From the NCBI GenBank assembly GCA_963678055.1, contig OY782679.1, forward strand, positions 2,480,001 through 2,544,000: a stretch of DNA of 64,000 bases. Reading direction: 5' to 3'. Under the pieces are notes generated by a model. That model was given only the letters and a program-made list of their open reading frames with translations. It had not been told where the DNA came from and did no database searches. Each line of letters begins with the position of its first letter. Position 1 is the stretch's first letter. This document shows positions 15,163 to 23,451 of the stretch, piece after piece. Source of the DNA: CAXXOK01 sp963678055. GTDB lineage: Bacteria; Bacillota; Clostridia; Christensenellales; Aristaeellaceae. Both the position numbers and the translations under genes were made by a program.

Positions 15163-16446
15163 GTGAGAACTATCCAGACACAAAACAAAGGAGAAGGTCA
15201 ACCTAAATATCAGAAAAATGATAGTACAAACCCCTTGCAGAAGGAAAACCGCCGCTTAAGGCTTTTTCAGCAAGGCTTTTCGTTTTATCGCGTAGTCGCC
15301 ATGTTTTTTCTTATTATTGGTATTCTTGAAACCTTAGTACTTGGTTTTGGGTGGCAAACAACAATTAAGAGCTGGTATGTCGTAAGCATCTTTATACCAT
15401 TCTATCATTACTTGGTGGGAGTAACCCAACAGCTTTTAGAACCACTTCTTATTTTTTTGACAATACCAGCAATACTAAACTTTATACGGGACGTAGCAAA
15501 TAGAATATTGAATCGAGAGCACACACAAGATTATATCAAAACAAGAATCAAGAATAATGCGATTAGTATTTTCGAGTACTACACTTTTCTCTCCATCTTC
15601 GGCATTGTCTATGGAATGTTTGTATATTTCTCTTTGATTTACCCCAATCCCTCAAGGATTACATTCCTGTTCATTATGTTTATTCTATATGCATTATATG
15701 CATTTACTCGTTTTTTACTATCTATAGACAGGTTCATTTACTGGCATCATTTCTTTTATGCTCGTATCTATTTTATATTAACCAATATACAAGCCACTCC
15801 ATCACTTCTGGGTTATTGGGCCGAATACCTCAAGACAGTATTTAAGACATATATTAACAGTGGCGACGATAAAAACATGAGAATCCTTTATGCCTTTATG
15901 TTGTCCATGACACGCAAATTTCTTGATTCCATTGATGATAAGTTATTATTTGACCGTTATGTAGAAGTATGGGATGAGACATTGTCCCTAACTACAGAAA
16001 ATATCCAGCAACTTAAAACCTTTTTCCCGCAACTATTTAAAAGAGATTCATTTTCGAGTGAGGAATCCTTTACACAAGGAGATGCCAAACTCATTATTTG
16101 GGGTAGCATGATTTATAGTTTGGCAAAGTATTATAAAGACGACCCTGGATTGGTACAGTTGATTTTTGATGAAGGAATAGATAGTATAGATCAAGCAAAG
16201 GTTTCAATACGTTCAGCCTTACAGCTTTTTGCAGCAAACTGTATTAGAATCAATGCACAAACGGATAAGATAGCAATACCAGAGAACGTTTTTAATGATA
16301 TAAAAGAAATGATGATAATTTTTTCTTCTACCACTTCAATATCTAAGCCAGTAATAGAAGCTTGCTCTCACCTGACAAAGTTGTGTTTTAAAGATGCGGA
16401 TGCAGTATATGATACGAATTTTATAATTGAGTATTATCAAAACTAG
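15163..16446 (+). CDS. Island multi-pass membrane protein, unknown
   Basis: The 427-residue protein starts at a GTG (15163) with GAGG at 15152-15155. No ATG with a binding site lies nearby. Residues 1-40 are polar. Hydrophobic segments lie at about 45-65 (MFFLIIGILETLVLGF), 72-92, 95-112 (LLIFLTIPAILNFI), 135-158 (FLSIFGIVYGMFVYFSLI) and 163-188 (FLFIMFILYALYAF), so four or five membrane helices. Residues about 200-427 are soluble and mainly helical. I recognise no family. The stop is 19 bases before the start of the HELSH protein, so the two are almost certainly one operon and may form a complex at the membrane. Confidence 0.75.
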   Translation: MRTIQTQNKGEGQPKYQKNDSTNPLQKENRRLRLFQQGFSFYRVVAMFFLIIGILETLVLGFGWQTTIKSWYVVSIFIPFYHYLVGVTQQLLEPLLIFLTIPAILNFIRDVANRILNREHTQDYIKTRIKNNAISIFEYYTFLSIFGIVYGMFVYFSLIYPNPSRITFLFIMFILYALYAFTRFLLSIDRFIYWHHFFYARIYFILTNIQATPSLLGYWAEYLKTVFKTYINSGDDKNMRILYAFMLSMTRKFLDSIDDKLLFDRYVEVWDETLSLTTENIQQLKTFFPQLFKRDSFSSEESFTQGDAKLIIWGSMIYSLAKYYKDDPGLVQLIFDEGIDSIDQAKVSIRSALQLFAANCIRINAQTDKIAIPENVFNDIKEMMIIFSSTTSISKPVIEACSHLTKLCFKDADAVYDTNFIIEYYQN

Positions 16447-16465
16447 AACATAAGGAGTGGTATCA

Positions 16466-18991
16466 GTGAAAGAAACCTATATGGTTATTCTGTGTAAGGG
16501 AGATATCGGACATCAACCATCTCCTATTGCAGAATTTGAAGCATCCTTTCAATCCCAGAATATTGCATTGGGTTTTTTTGATTATTTGTATACTATACGT
16601 TTTCCAGAAAATACGGCAACCCATAATGGTAACAACATGATATGGGACGCAAGTTATAAACTATCATCCAATCTTGACGGATCAATGAGTTACCATCCCA
16701 TTTACTTATTCTATGATGACAATCAATCGGATAATTTACTCGTCGAATCTAAAAAGCGAACTGATTCATTTTGGAATCACCCCTATACCTATTTTTGCAT
16801 GACCATGGTGCATCAAAAATATATAGAATATGATCCTAATAAAAAAATTGCTGGTCTATCGTATAAAACAATCGAAGATAATATATCAACAATAATTGAA
16901 GATGGTGGCTTTAAGAGAAATGAATATCTCATATGCAGAAGTCTAGAACTCAGTGATTGTATTGTTTTATGGAAAATTGATTCTATGAGTCGTCTACTAC
17001 AAGTAGCCGAAGAAATTCAAGATAGCGAGGACATCGGCTTTGTTCAAACGATATGCAGCATATCGCTGAATAATAGCAACACAAAAGAAGATGAAATAAT
17101 CGAGTTGTTAAGTATTCGGTTTTCGCAACGCAATTCAAATATTTTAAATGAAATCATCCAAGTAATGTCCAATGATCTACGAAAAGATGGGGGTATTGTA
17201 TTTCCACCATATTCCTGCTTAGGCGTCGAAGACGTAGTGTTGATTGCTCAAAAAGTAAAAATGAACTTTTTAGTTTCATTTATGAGAACATGGATTAATG
17301 ATCCACAGAAGCTTAGAAAATATAGGGATGCCGCTAGTAGTGTTGCCACCCAGATAGGTTTTCCCTCCCCATCAAAAAGTAAGTATGATAATCATGAAAC
17401 GGCACTCCAACGTGAGTGCAAGCGTTTGCTTGTTGCGTTTTCAGAAATCTGCAAACAGGATTTAACTTTGCTTAACTCATCAGCAAGCAAAGCAATTAAA
17501 GAACTCCTAAACCAACTTGTACGCATGAGTAATGATTGTATAATGGACGGTATTGCTTGCTTAATGCTTCATCCCATCCAAGAATTCATTGTTTTGCTTG
17601 GAACTACACCTTATAAAAAAGTCTTAACAACCAATCCACCAAAGCATAAAGTACAAATATCAGGCATCGATAATTCTGATATCCTTACAAATGATGCTGC
17701 TATTATGCGGTTTGTCCGTGGTTGGCAACTGGTGCTTGAGCAGGCGATTAAGGCTGATGGTGCTTTCTCCCATGAACCAGGCTACTATCCACAGTTCTAC
17801 AATGTTCCCGCTAAACTCCTAGAGTTTTACGCAACATTTATACATACTTTCTCATGTGCTTTGAACCTTCCTGACGTCGATGCAAAAGAAGGCTTACGTC
17901 AATACCCAATAATGCTTGTTCCAAAAGCATGTAGAAAAGTGAAAAATAACAAAGTCTTCCCATCATTAGAAAACACTAGTAATCTACTTTACGTTGATGT
18001 CCCTATTCATAATCTATATTCGCTTGACCTTATTACCTCACAATTATGTCATGAACTATCACATTTCTGCGGAGTAAGAATTAGGGATAGATTATCTCGA
18101 AGAAAAATTATATGTAATATGGCTGCTGTTTACTTAACTACATTGCTTAATATCATCACTAAAGAGGAGAAGCATTTAGACACTTACAACAAGATTGGTA
18201 GAGAGATATTTGACAAGCTGAATTTACATACTCAAGATCTACATAACAGAAAAGAGACCTGGATTAGCGTTGGAGAAAAACTCAAAGAGATTCTCATCAA
18301 TGAGCAAAGTATAATAGATAAGAGCGCAAAACTCTTTAGTAAAATGGTAAGTAACAAACCTAACGAACAAAGTTTTGCAAAGAATAAATATTATAATGAG
18401 TTCCAAACAGCAAGAAGCCAATATAAGTATCAAGCGAGTATTGAGCTATTCGCATATGACATGGATTATCTGTTTGGAGAATGCTTTGCAGATATTGTCA
18501 TAATTCTTCTATTAGAAATAAGCGTTCAAGAATATCTACAGCTGTTTTCTGATGAGACAGATATTCTTGAGAATCGTCCATACGCAAGAAGGTTAACTAT
18601 TCAGAGGATTGCTGCTGTAATTAGGGCAACATATAGTAATAGTAATTGGTCAAAAGGCAAAGGATTAAATAAAATTGAAAAGGGATTCAACAAAAATAAT
18701 TCCTTATATGCCGATGTCCGAAAATATAACAGATATTTTTCTAGCCATTTAGGTAAATATGGAAAGAAAGATAAAGAATATAAGGAATTTCATTCTATCC
18801 ATCTAATAGAAACATATTTGGATGGTTATCTGCAAAATCGAGTTCAATATATCCTAAGCGAAGTAGTTAATAAGGGAGCACATATCGCAGAAACATATGA
18901 TAAAATCGTTAGAACTAACCGACTTGCATCGAATGACTTTTTCGATCTAATCGAAAATCGACGTGCAGAACTACTTATGAGACTTGTTTAG
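16466..18991 (+). CDS. Large island protein with HExxH zinc-peptidase motif, unknown
   Basis: The 841-residue protein starts at a GTG (16466), eight bases after AAGGAG. It has no signal peptide or clear membrane helix. The key signal is LITSQLCHELSHFCGVRI, where H529-E530-x-x-H533 is a zinc-metallopeptidase motif. GECFADIV follows with E672 placed as a possible third ligand, the E-x-x-A-D pattern seen in many gluzincin-type peptidases. Residues 1-500 match nothing I know and may sense or bind a partner. Codon use is AT-rich like the island. A cytoplasmic protease working with the membrane protein upstream is the simplest reading. Defence, toxin or signalling roles are all open. Confidence 0.75.
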   Translation: MKETYMVILCKGDIGHQPSPIAEFEASFQSQNIALGFFDYLYTIRFPENTATHNGNNMIWDASYKLSSNLDGSMSYHPIYLFYDDNQSDNLLVESKKRTDSFWNHPYTYFCMTMVHQKYIEYDPNKKIAGLSYKTIEDNISTIIEDGGFKRNEYLICRSLELSDCIVLWKIDSMSRLLQVAEEIQDSEDIGFVQTICSISLNNSNTKEDEIIELLSIRFSQRNSNILNEIIQVMSNDLRKDGGIVFPPYSCLGVEDVVLIAQKVKMNFLVSFMRTWINDPQKLRKYRDAASSVATQIGFPSPSKSKYDNHETALQRECKRLLVAFSEICKQDLTLLNSSASKAIKELLNQLVRMSNDCIMDGIACLMLHPIQEFIVLLGTTPYKKVLTTNPPKHKVQISGIDNSDILTNDAAIMRFVRGWQLVLEQAIKADGAFSHEPGYYPQFYNVPAKLLEFYATFIHTFSCALNLPDVDAKEGLRQYPIMLVPKACRKVKNNKVFPSLENTSNLLYVDVPIHNLYSLDLITSQLCHELSHFCGVRIRDRLSRRKIICNMAAVYLTTLLNIITKEEKHLDTYNKIGREIFDKLNLHTQDLHNRKETWISVGEKLKEILINEQSIIDKSAKLFSKMVSNKPNEQSFAKNKYYNEFQTARSQYKYQASIELFAYDMDYLFGECFADIVIILLLEISVQEYLQLFSDETDILENRPYARRLTIQRIAAVIRATYSNSNWSKGKGLNKIEKGFNKNNSLYADVRKYNRYFSSHLGKYGKKDKEYKEFHSIHLIETYLDGYLQNRVQYILSEVVNKGAHIAETYDKIVRTNRLASNDFFDLIENRRAELLMRLV

Positions 18992-19164
18992 TATTTCGAA
19001 TTAATAACTATAAATCCTTTCAAGATGTAGGTTTCTTGTAGATAGTTGTTTTGAATCAAATGATCCTCATAGTTTTACGTACAAAAGTTATACAGATTTT
19101 TAGCAACACCTCCGCCCACATTGTAAAACAGCCCGTTTTTTTGTTGTGTGGTATACGATTCTTC

Positions 19165-19214
19165 ATTGACAACGAATCAAAGGGTCGTAGGCTTGAATCC
19201 CACCTGGTTCACCA
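19165..19214 (+). repeat. Degraded copy of the tRNA-Arg 3' end (probable right attachment site)
   Basis: These 50 bases align without gaps to 13673-13722 of the tRNA, with 41 matches, and include the ACG anticodon region and the final ACCA. The T-loop is changed to CTTGAAT and the T-stem is mismatched, and no 5' half is present, so it cannot be a working tRNA. It marks the right edge of the island. Confidence 0.75.
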
Positions 19215-19223
19215 AACAAAATA

Positions 19224-19246
19224 GCATCCCTCTGGGGTGCCCTTTT
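19224..19246 (+). terminator. Terminator after the tRNA relic
   Basis: GCATCCC (19224-19230) pairs with GGGGTGC (19234-19240), followed by CCTTTT. It may be the original tRNA terminator displaced with the 3' end. Confidence 0.5.
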
Positions 19247-19280
19247 GTGTTTGACCGGGTGCTTCTTGATTGGTACATCC

Positions 19281-20111
19281 CTATTCCCTACCGCTTGGGT
19301 TGCGGAATTCGCACGGGACATTGACTTGGCACTTGCCACAGCCGTAGCGATTTCGCTCGCCCGTGCCGCAGCGCTGCAAGACCATCGTAAAATCGCAAAA
19401 GGTTTTGCATGCCTTATGGTCCTTGCCCAGGGCGACGCCTTTTGCAGGGTCGATCGCATTGACGGGGCAGTTTTTTGCACAGTCTCCGCACATAATGCAG
19501 TTTTCAAAGGGGCTCGCATACGGCCGCTCTGTTGGCGGAAGCGGTGCAGTCGTGACAACACTGCCAAAACGCCCGGCGATTCCTTTTTCGGTGATCAGTC
19601 CTTTGGAGAGGCTGAAAGTGCCAAGCCCGGCGATATAGGCCACATGGCGCTCGGACCAATTGCTGCAAAACGGCGCCAGCATTGAAAAGTGTTGACTGCC
19701 GGAAACCTGCGTGGCTTCCCATCCCTCAGCTTGCAGTGCCTTACACACTGCCAGCCCCAAGGCAATCACGGCATCCTGCCCTTCCATACGAGCTTGACGC
19801 CAGCTATCGCTGGGCTCCGTCATGCTTGCCCGATTGGCGTTTCGGACTTCCTTTGTAAACGGCAAAAACCAGGAGATGACACTTTTGGCCGCCGGCAGAA
19901 CATCCCCGGGGAGCAATACGCCCTCCCCCATGATGCCGGGGTCACGCAGAGTGAGAAACAGCGGGTCATTTGCATCGGCAATGCCAATGAGCGGATTGTC
20001 ATAAAATCGCAATCCGATCAGATCATCGCTTACCGCATTGTCCTTGGTAACATAGTTAATGTCCTGCGCAAGAAATTTGGCGGCGAGTTCCTGTAATGTT
20101 TCAATGGTCAA
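19281..20111 (-). CDS. 4Fe-4S protein related to epoxyqueuosine reductase
   Basis: This 276-residue protein has an N-terminal region of the QueG-like fold and a C-terminal cluster domain. The cluster motif is CIMCGDCAKNCPVNAI (CX2CX2CX3C), with further Cys in CKTFC and CGKCQVNVPC. Such proteins use Fe-S clusters for reductions. True QueG enzymes are longer and bind cobalamin, and the shorter clostridial group here has no assigned substrate. The start is a TTG at 20111 with GGGAGG eight bases ahead. An ATG at 20222 lies upstream of the promoter (20165-20192) and cannot be used. Confidence 0.75.
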   Translation of the reverse strand: MTIETLQELAAKFLAQDINYVTKDNAVSDDLIGLRFYDNPLIGIADANDPLFLTLRDPGIMGEGVLLPGDVLPAAKSVISWFLPFTKEVRNANRASMTEPSDSWRQARMEGQDAVIALGLAVCKALQAEGWEATQVSGSQHFSMLAPFCSNWSERHVAYIAGLGTFSLSKGLITEKGIAGRFGSVVTTAPLPPTERPYASPFENCIMCGDCAKNCPVNAIDPAKGVALGKDHKACKTFCDFTMVLQRCGTGERNRYGCGKCQVNVPCEFRNPSGRE

Positions 20112-20164
20112 ATGGTTCGCCTCCCGCTCGTCATTTGCTTTTTTAGGTAAACTGTTGCAGGTGT

Positions 20165-20192
20165 TTATAGTACCGATATTCCTGTGAATGTC
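20165..20192 (-). promoter_or_regulatory. Promoter of the 4Fe-4S protein gene
   Basis: On the minus strand TTGACA (20192-20187) and TACTAT (20170-20165) have a 16-base spacer. This fixes the start codon at 20111 rather than 20222. Confidence 0.6.
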
Positions 20193-20427
20193 AACATTGC
20201 TGCCTTTATAGTAGCAATGCAAGAAAATAATAGGGCTGGCCTTTGCGCTGAACTGGCAGGTTTCCCTCGGCTTACGGGGCTATCTGTGTATTTTAGTTTC
20301 TGCTGCTTCCGTTTTTATGGCTTTCTGCAATGGAGTCTCCCTGGTTCGCCCTTTCCCCCACCCAAAGAATATGCTAAACTATCAGCGAACTTTCTCACAG
20401 CAACGCCAAACAAAGGATCGTGCGCAG

Positions 20428-21597
20428 ATGCAGTTTTCAAGCAGAATGGAGTACTTCAAACCGGGTATTTTTTCGGTGCTGGCGCAAATGCGAACGCAGC
20501 GCAGCGCGCAAGGACTGCCAGTTGTGGATTTGAGCGTCGGCACCCCTAACATTCCCCCCGCGCAGCACATTGTGGACGCGCTGGTGTGTTCCGCGCAGCA
20601 AACCTGCAACTATGCCTACGCCATCGACGATGCCGACAGGCTGCGGCAGGCCGTGGCGCAGTGGTACCAAACCCGCTATGGCGTAACGCTTGATCCGGCG
20701 ACCGAGATCACCTCTCTGCTGGGCTCGCAGGACGGGCTGGCGCATATCGCCTTCACCATAATCGACGAGGGTAACACCATTTTGATTCCCGATCCCAGCT
20801 ACCCCATATTCCGTGACGGGCCGGTGCTGGCCGGGGCAAAACCCTACATGATGCCGCAGCGGAAAGAAAACGGCTATCTGATCGACGTCCGCGCCATCCC
20901 AGAGGCTGTGGCCCGGCGTGCCAAAATGATGATTTTCTCCTACCCCAACAACCCCACCGCCAGCGTTGCGCCGGACAGCCTATACCACGATGTGATCGCC
21001 TTTGCCAAGGAATATGGCATCATCGTCGTACATGATAATTCCTACAGCGAGCTGAGCTTTGACGGTCACTGCTGCGGTAGCTTCCTGCGCTATCCCGGTG
21101 CGAAAGATGTTGGCATCGAGTTCAATTCCCTGTCCAAAACCTATGGTCTGGCCGGTGCCAGAATTGGCTTTGCGGTGGGGAACGCGGCGGTGATCGGCAA
21201 GTTGAAAGCGCTGAAATCCAATATCGATTACGGCATGTTTCTCCCCCTGCAGGACGCGGCGATCGCCGCCATTTTAGGCCCGCAGGACTGCGTGGATACC
21301 ACACGGGCCGAGTACCAGGCGCGGCGCGATATTCTGGTCGACGGCCTGGCAAAGCTCGGCTGGGAGATCCACAAAAGCCCCGCAACCATGTTTTTATGGG
21401 CACGTTTGCCCAAAGGATATACCGACAGTTTCGCCTTCACCCGGGAGCTGTTTGAAACCTCCGGTGTACTGATGACCCCCGGCACGGCCTTTGGCGCAGA
21501 GGGCGAAGGCCATGTGCGTATGGCACTGGTCGCAACCCCGGACGAGCTGAAACAAGCGATCCGGATGATTGAACAATCCGGCATTTTGCAAGCATAA
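20428..21597 (+). CDS. PLP-dependent aminotransferase class I/II
   Basis: This 389-residue fold-type I aminotransferase shows GLPVVDLSVGTPNIPP near the N-terminus, GSQDGLAHI (cofactor phosphate region), YPNNPTA, and the PLP lysine in FNSLSKTYGLAGARIGF. The C-terminal MTPGTAFGAEGEGHVRMALV carries the carboxylate-binding Arg. It resembles the LL-diaminopimelate / aromatic aminotransferase group, but the substrate is not decided. An ATG at 20428 with AAAGGA upstream fits homolog starts (MQFSSRMEYFKPGIFS). The frame is open to 20317. It stands alone before a GNAT gene. Confidence 0.88.
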   Translation: MQFSSRMEYFKPGIFSVLAQMRTQRSAQGLPVVDLSVGTPNIPPAQHIVDALVCSAQQTCNYAYAIDDADRLRQAVAQWYQTRYGVTLDPATEITSLLGSQDGLAHIAFTIIDEGNTILIPDPSYPIFRDGPVLAGAKPYMMPQRKENGYLIDVRAIPEAVARRAKMMIFSYPNNPTASVAPDSLYHDVIAFAKEYGIIVVHDNSYSELSFDGHCCGSFLRYPGAKDVGIEFNSLSKTYGLAGARIGFAVGNAAVIGKLKALKSNIDYGMFLPLQDAAIAAILGPQDCVDTTRAEYQARRDILVDGLAKLGWEIHKSPATMFLWARLPKGYTDSFAFTRELFETSGVLMTPGTAFGAEGEGHVRMALVATPDELKQAIRMIEQSGILQA

Positions 21598-21638
21598 TCA
21601 AGCCGAACCTGCAAACCTTACTTGAAAAGGGGCCTCCT

Positions 21639-22094
21639 ATGATCTGGCTGAAACCCATCACCGAAGACAACTGGAAAGAAGCGTCCCGCCTGTCCGTAGG
21701 AAAAGAGCAGCAGGCCTTTTTGGATACGCCGATGGGCATCCTGGCCAGAGGGTACGTATACCGCAACAACAATGCCCGCGTATTGGCCATTGTGAATGAA
21801 ACCGCCATTGTGGGTCTCGCCCTGATTCGCAACCTTGATGAAGAGCCCGCGTGCTACGATCTACAGCAGTTCATGATCGACCAACGATACCAGAAGCGGG
21901 GGTATGGAACTAAGGCGCTTAAGCTGATTGTTTCTCTGCTGCAGTCAGAAGGAGCCTACGACTGCATCGAGGTATGCGTGCATCAAGACAACGTCCCGGC
22001 GCTGCACCTGTTCCAGGCCGCGGGTTTTGCCGATACCGGCTACATCGACGACGCCGCACCGGATTGCATAAACCTAATGTACTATTTTCAATAA
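21639..22094 (+). CDS. GNAT family N-acetyltransferase
   Basis: This 151-residue single-domain protein has the acetyl-CoA loop YQKRGYGTKALKL (R/Q-x-x-G-x-G/A, about residues 88-100) and the C-terminal block VHQDNVPALHLFQAAGF. The overall pattern, including LDEEPACYDLQQFMID, is close to spermidine/diamine acetyltransferases of the BltD/PaiA sort. AAAGGGG lies ahead of the ATG. It follows the aminotransferase by 41 bases and may share its transcript. The acceptor is not certain. Confidence 0.8.
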   Translation: MIWLKPITEDNWKEASRLSVGKEQQAFLDTPMGILARGYVYRNNNARVLAIVNETAIVGLALIRNLDEEPACYDLQQFMIDQRYQKRGYGTKALKLIVSLLQSEGAYDCIEVCVHQDNVPALHLFQAAGFADTGYIDDAAPDCINLMYYFQ

Positions 22095-22353
22095 CCGGAA
22101 TCTTCGCTTTCCCGTCCCAAGTCTGCCCGAAACCCAAAGCGCATCGGATGTCCGAGGCCAAACCCCAGCGATTGAATAATCGCGCAAAAAAGGGTATACT
22201 TGGGCCATAGTCATTAGCGGGATCAATCGCCGCTTCGTCCGCACCGAAACAGCATTTCCTCTTCCTACATCGAATTTTAATCCATACGGTTTGACATTTT
22301 TTGCACGCCGGAATGGATTCCATATCGCCAGTATGATCAATGGAGGTATCACG

Positions 22354-23433
22354 ATGTTACTACACAAACATCCTGCATACAAGTATGCAATCGCCTGTCC
22401 CACCAGTATGGGCGTGCGGATTACACCGGATAACCGCATGGCCATGCAGAATTCCAATCACTTCACCATGCAATCAACCAGCGCGGAGACCAATGTGTGC
22501 AACGTATCCGCATCGCTTGGAAAGCCCTGCCTGGCCCTGACCAAGTTTGTCTCCGGCAGTCCTGTGGCTGCCTTTATTCAATCTGAACTGCGCAAGCGCA
22601 ACATTGCCTTTGAAGGCGCATCCGTGCCCCAGGGCGGGCCATGGGGTTATCGCCACCAGTTCAACATTGCCGACAGCGGTTTTGGCATGCGCGCCCCGCG
22701 TGTATGGAACGACCGCTCCGGGGAAGTGGGCACCACACTTGCGATGGATGAATTCGATATCGAACGCATCTTCGGCGCAGAAAAGGTCGCCATTTTGCAC
22801 ATCTCCGGGCTGATCGGCGCACTGAGCGAGCAAACCACACGCTTTTGCGTAGCGCTGGCCAAAGCCGCCAAGGAGCATGGTACGCTAGTGAGCTTTGATT
22901 TGAATTACCGTAAAACCTTCTGGTCCGGCCGCGAGGTGGAACTATCGCAGGCGTTTCACGAAATCGCTACGCTTGCTGATATTCTGGTAGGCAACGAAGA
23001 GGATTTTCAGCTCTGTCTAGGCTTCAAAGGCCCAGAGGCAGGCGGAAAAGACCTGCAAGCGAAAATCGATAGCTTTAAGGGTATGATCTCCCAGGTGGAG
23101 CAGAAATACCAAAATGCCAAGGTATTTGCCACCACGCTTCGGCAGGTGGTCAGTGCAAACGAGCACCTGTGGGGCGCGCTGCTGCGCACCGATGGCCAGT
23201 GGTTTGTGGAAGAACCCAGACCCATTCCGATTCTGGATCGCATTGGCGGGGGCGATGGGTTTACCGGCGGCCTCTTATACGGCATTTTGCAGGACTGGAC
23301 ACCGGACAAGTGGCTGGGCTTTGGCTGGGCTACTGGCGTGCTGGCCGCTTCCAGTTTGAACGACTACGCCGAGCCCACCGACGAAAAGCAGGTCTGGGAT
23401 ATTTACGCCGGCAACGCCCGCGTGCAGCGCTAA
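22354..23433 (+). CDS. PfkB family carbohydrate kinase (2-keto-3-deoxygluconate kinase-like)
   Basis: This 359-residue ribokinase-fold enzyme has the C-terminal catalytic signature DRIGGGDGFTGGLLYG (GxGD with catalytic Asp, about residue 296). Mid-region blocks VSFDLNYRKTFWSG and LVGNEEDFQL are typical of KDG kinases. The start ATG at 22354 has GGAGG seven bases ahead. It leads an operon with 6-phosphogluconate dehydrogenase and a LarA-like gene, so phosphorylation of a keto-sugar acid (such as KDG) is a reasonable proposal. It is not proven by sequence. Confidence 0.85.
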   Translation: MLLHKHPAYKYAIACPTSMGVRITPDNRMAMQNSNHFTMQSTSAETNVCNVSASLGKPCLALTKFVSGSPVAAFIQSELRKRNIAFEGASVPQGGPWGYRHQFNIADSGFGMRAPRVWNDRSGEVGTTLAMDEFDIERIFGAEKVAILHISGLIGALSEQTTRFCVALAKAAKEHGTLVSFDLNYRKTFWSGREVELSQAFHEIATLADILVGNEEDFQLCLGFKGPEAGGKDLQAKIDSFKGMISQVEQKYQNAKVFATTLRQVVSANEHLWGALLRTDGQWFVEEPRPIPILDRIGGGDGFTGGLLYGILQDWTPDKWLGFGWATGVLAASSLNDYAEPTDEKQVWDIYAGNARVQR

Positions 23434-23451
23434 CAACGGAGGAACACAGCC

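Larger units (their letters stand above)
13646..19214. mobile_element. tRNA-Arg-associated genomic island
   Basis: The block is bounded on the left by an intact tRNA-Arg and on the right by a degraded copy of that tRNA's 3' 50 bases (41 of 50 positions match). Its base composition is clearly more AT-rich than the sequence on either side, and codon use in 14893-18991 differs accordingly. It contains a decayed helicase remnant, AT-rich repeats and three genes I do not recognise. No integrase, transposase or conjugation gene is seen, so it can no longer move by itself, or the boundary is the scar of an older insertion. Confidence 0.65.

Noticed and set aside
13723..19164. Integrase, transposase or insertion sequence inside the island
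   Set aside because: No recombinase motif or terminal inverted repeats typical of an insertion sequence could be found on either strand.
19165..19214. Second tRNA-Arg gene
   Set aside because: The 5' half is missing and the T-loop and T-stem are altered, so it can only be a relic.
20193..20427. Possible riboswitch ahead of the aminotransferase
   Set aside because: Some stems can be drawn but no known riboswitch core or terminator is visible.
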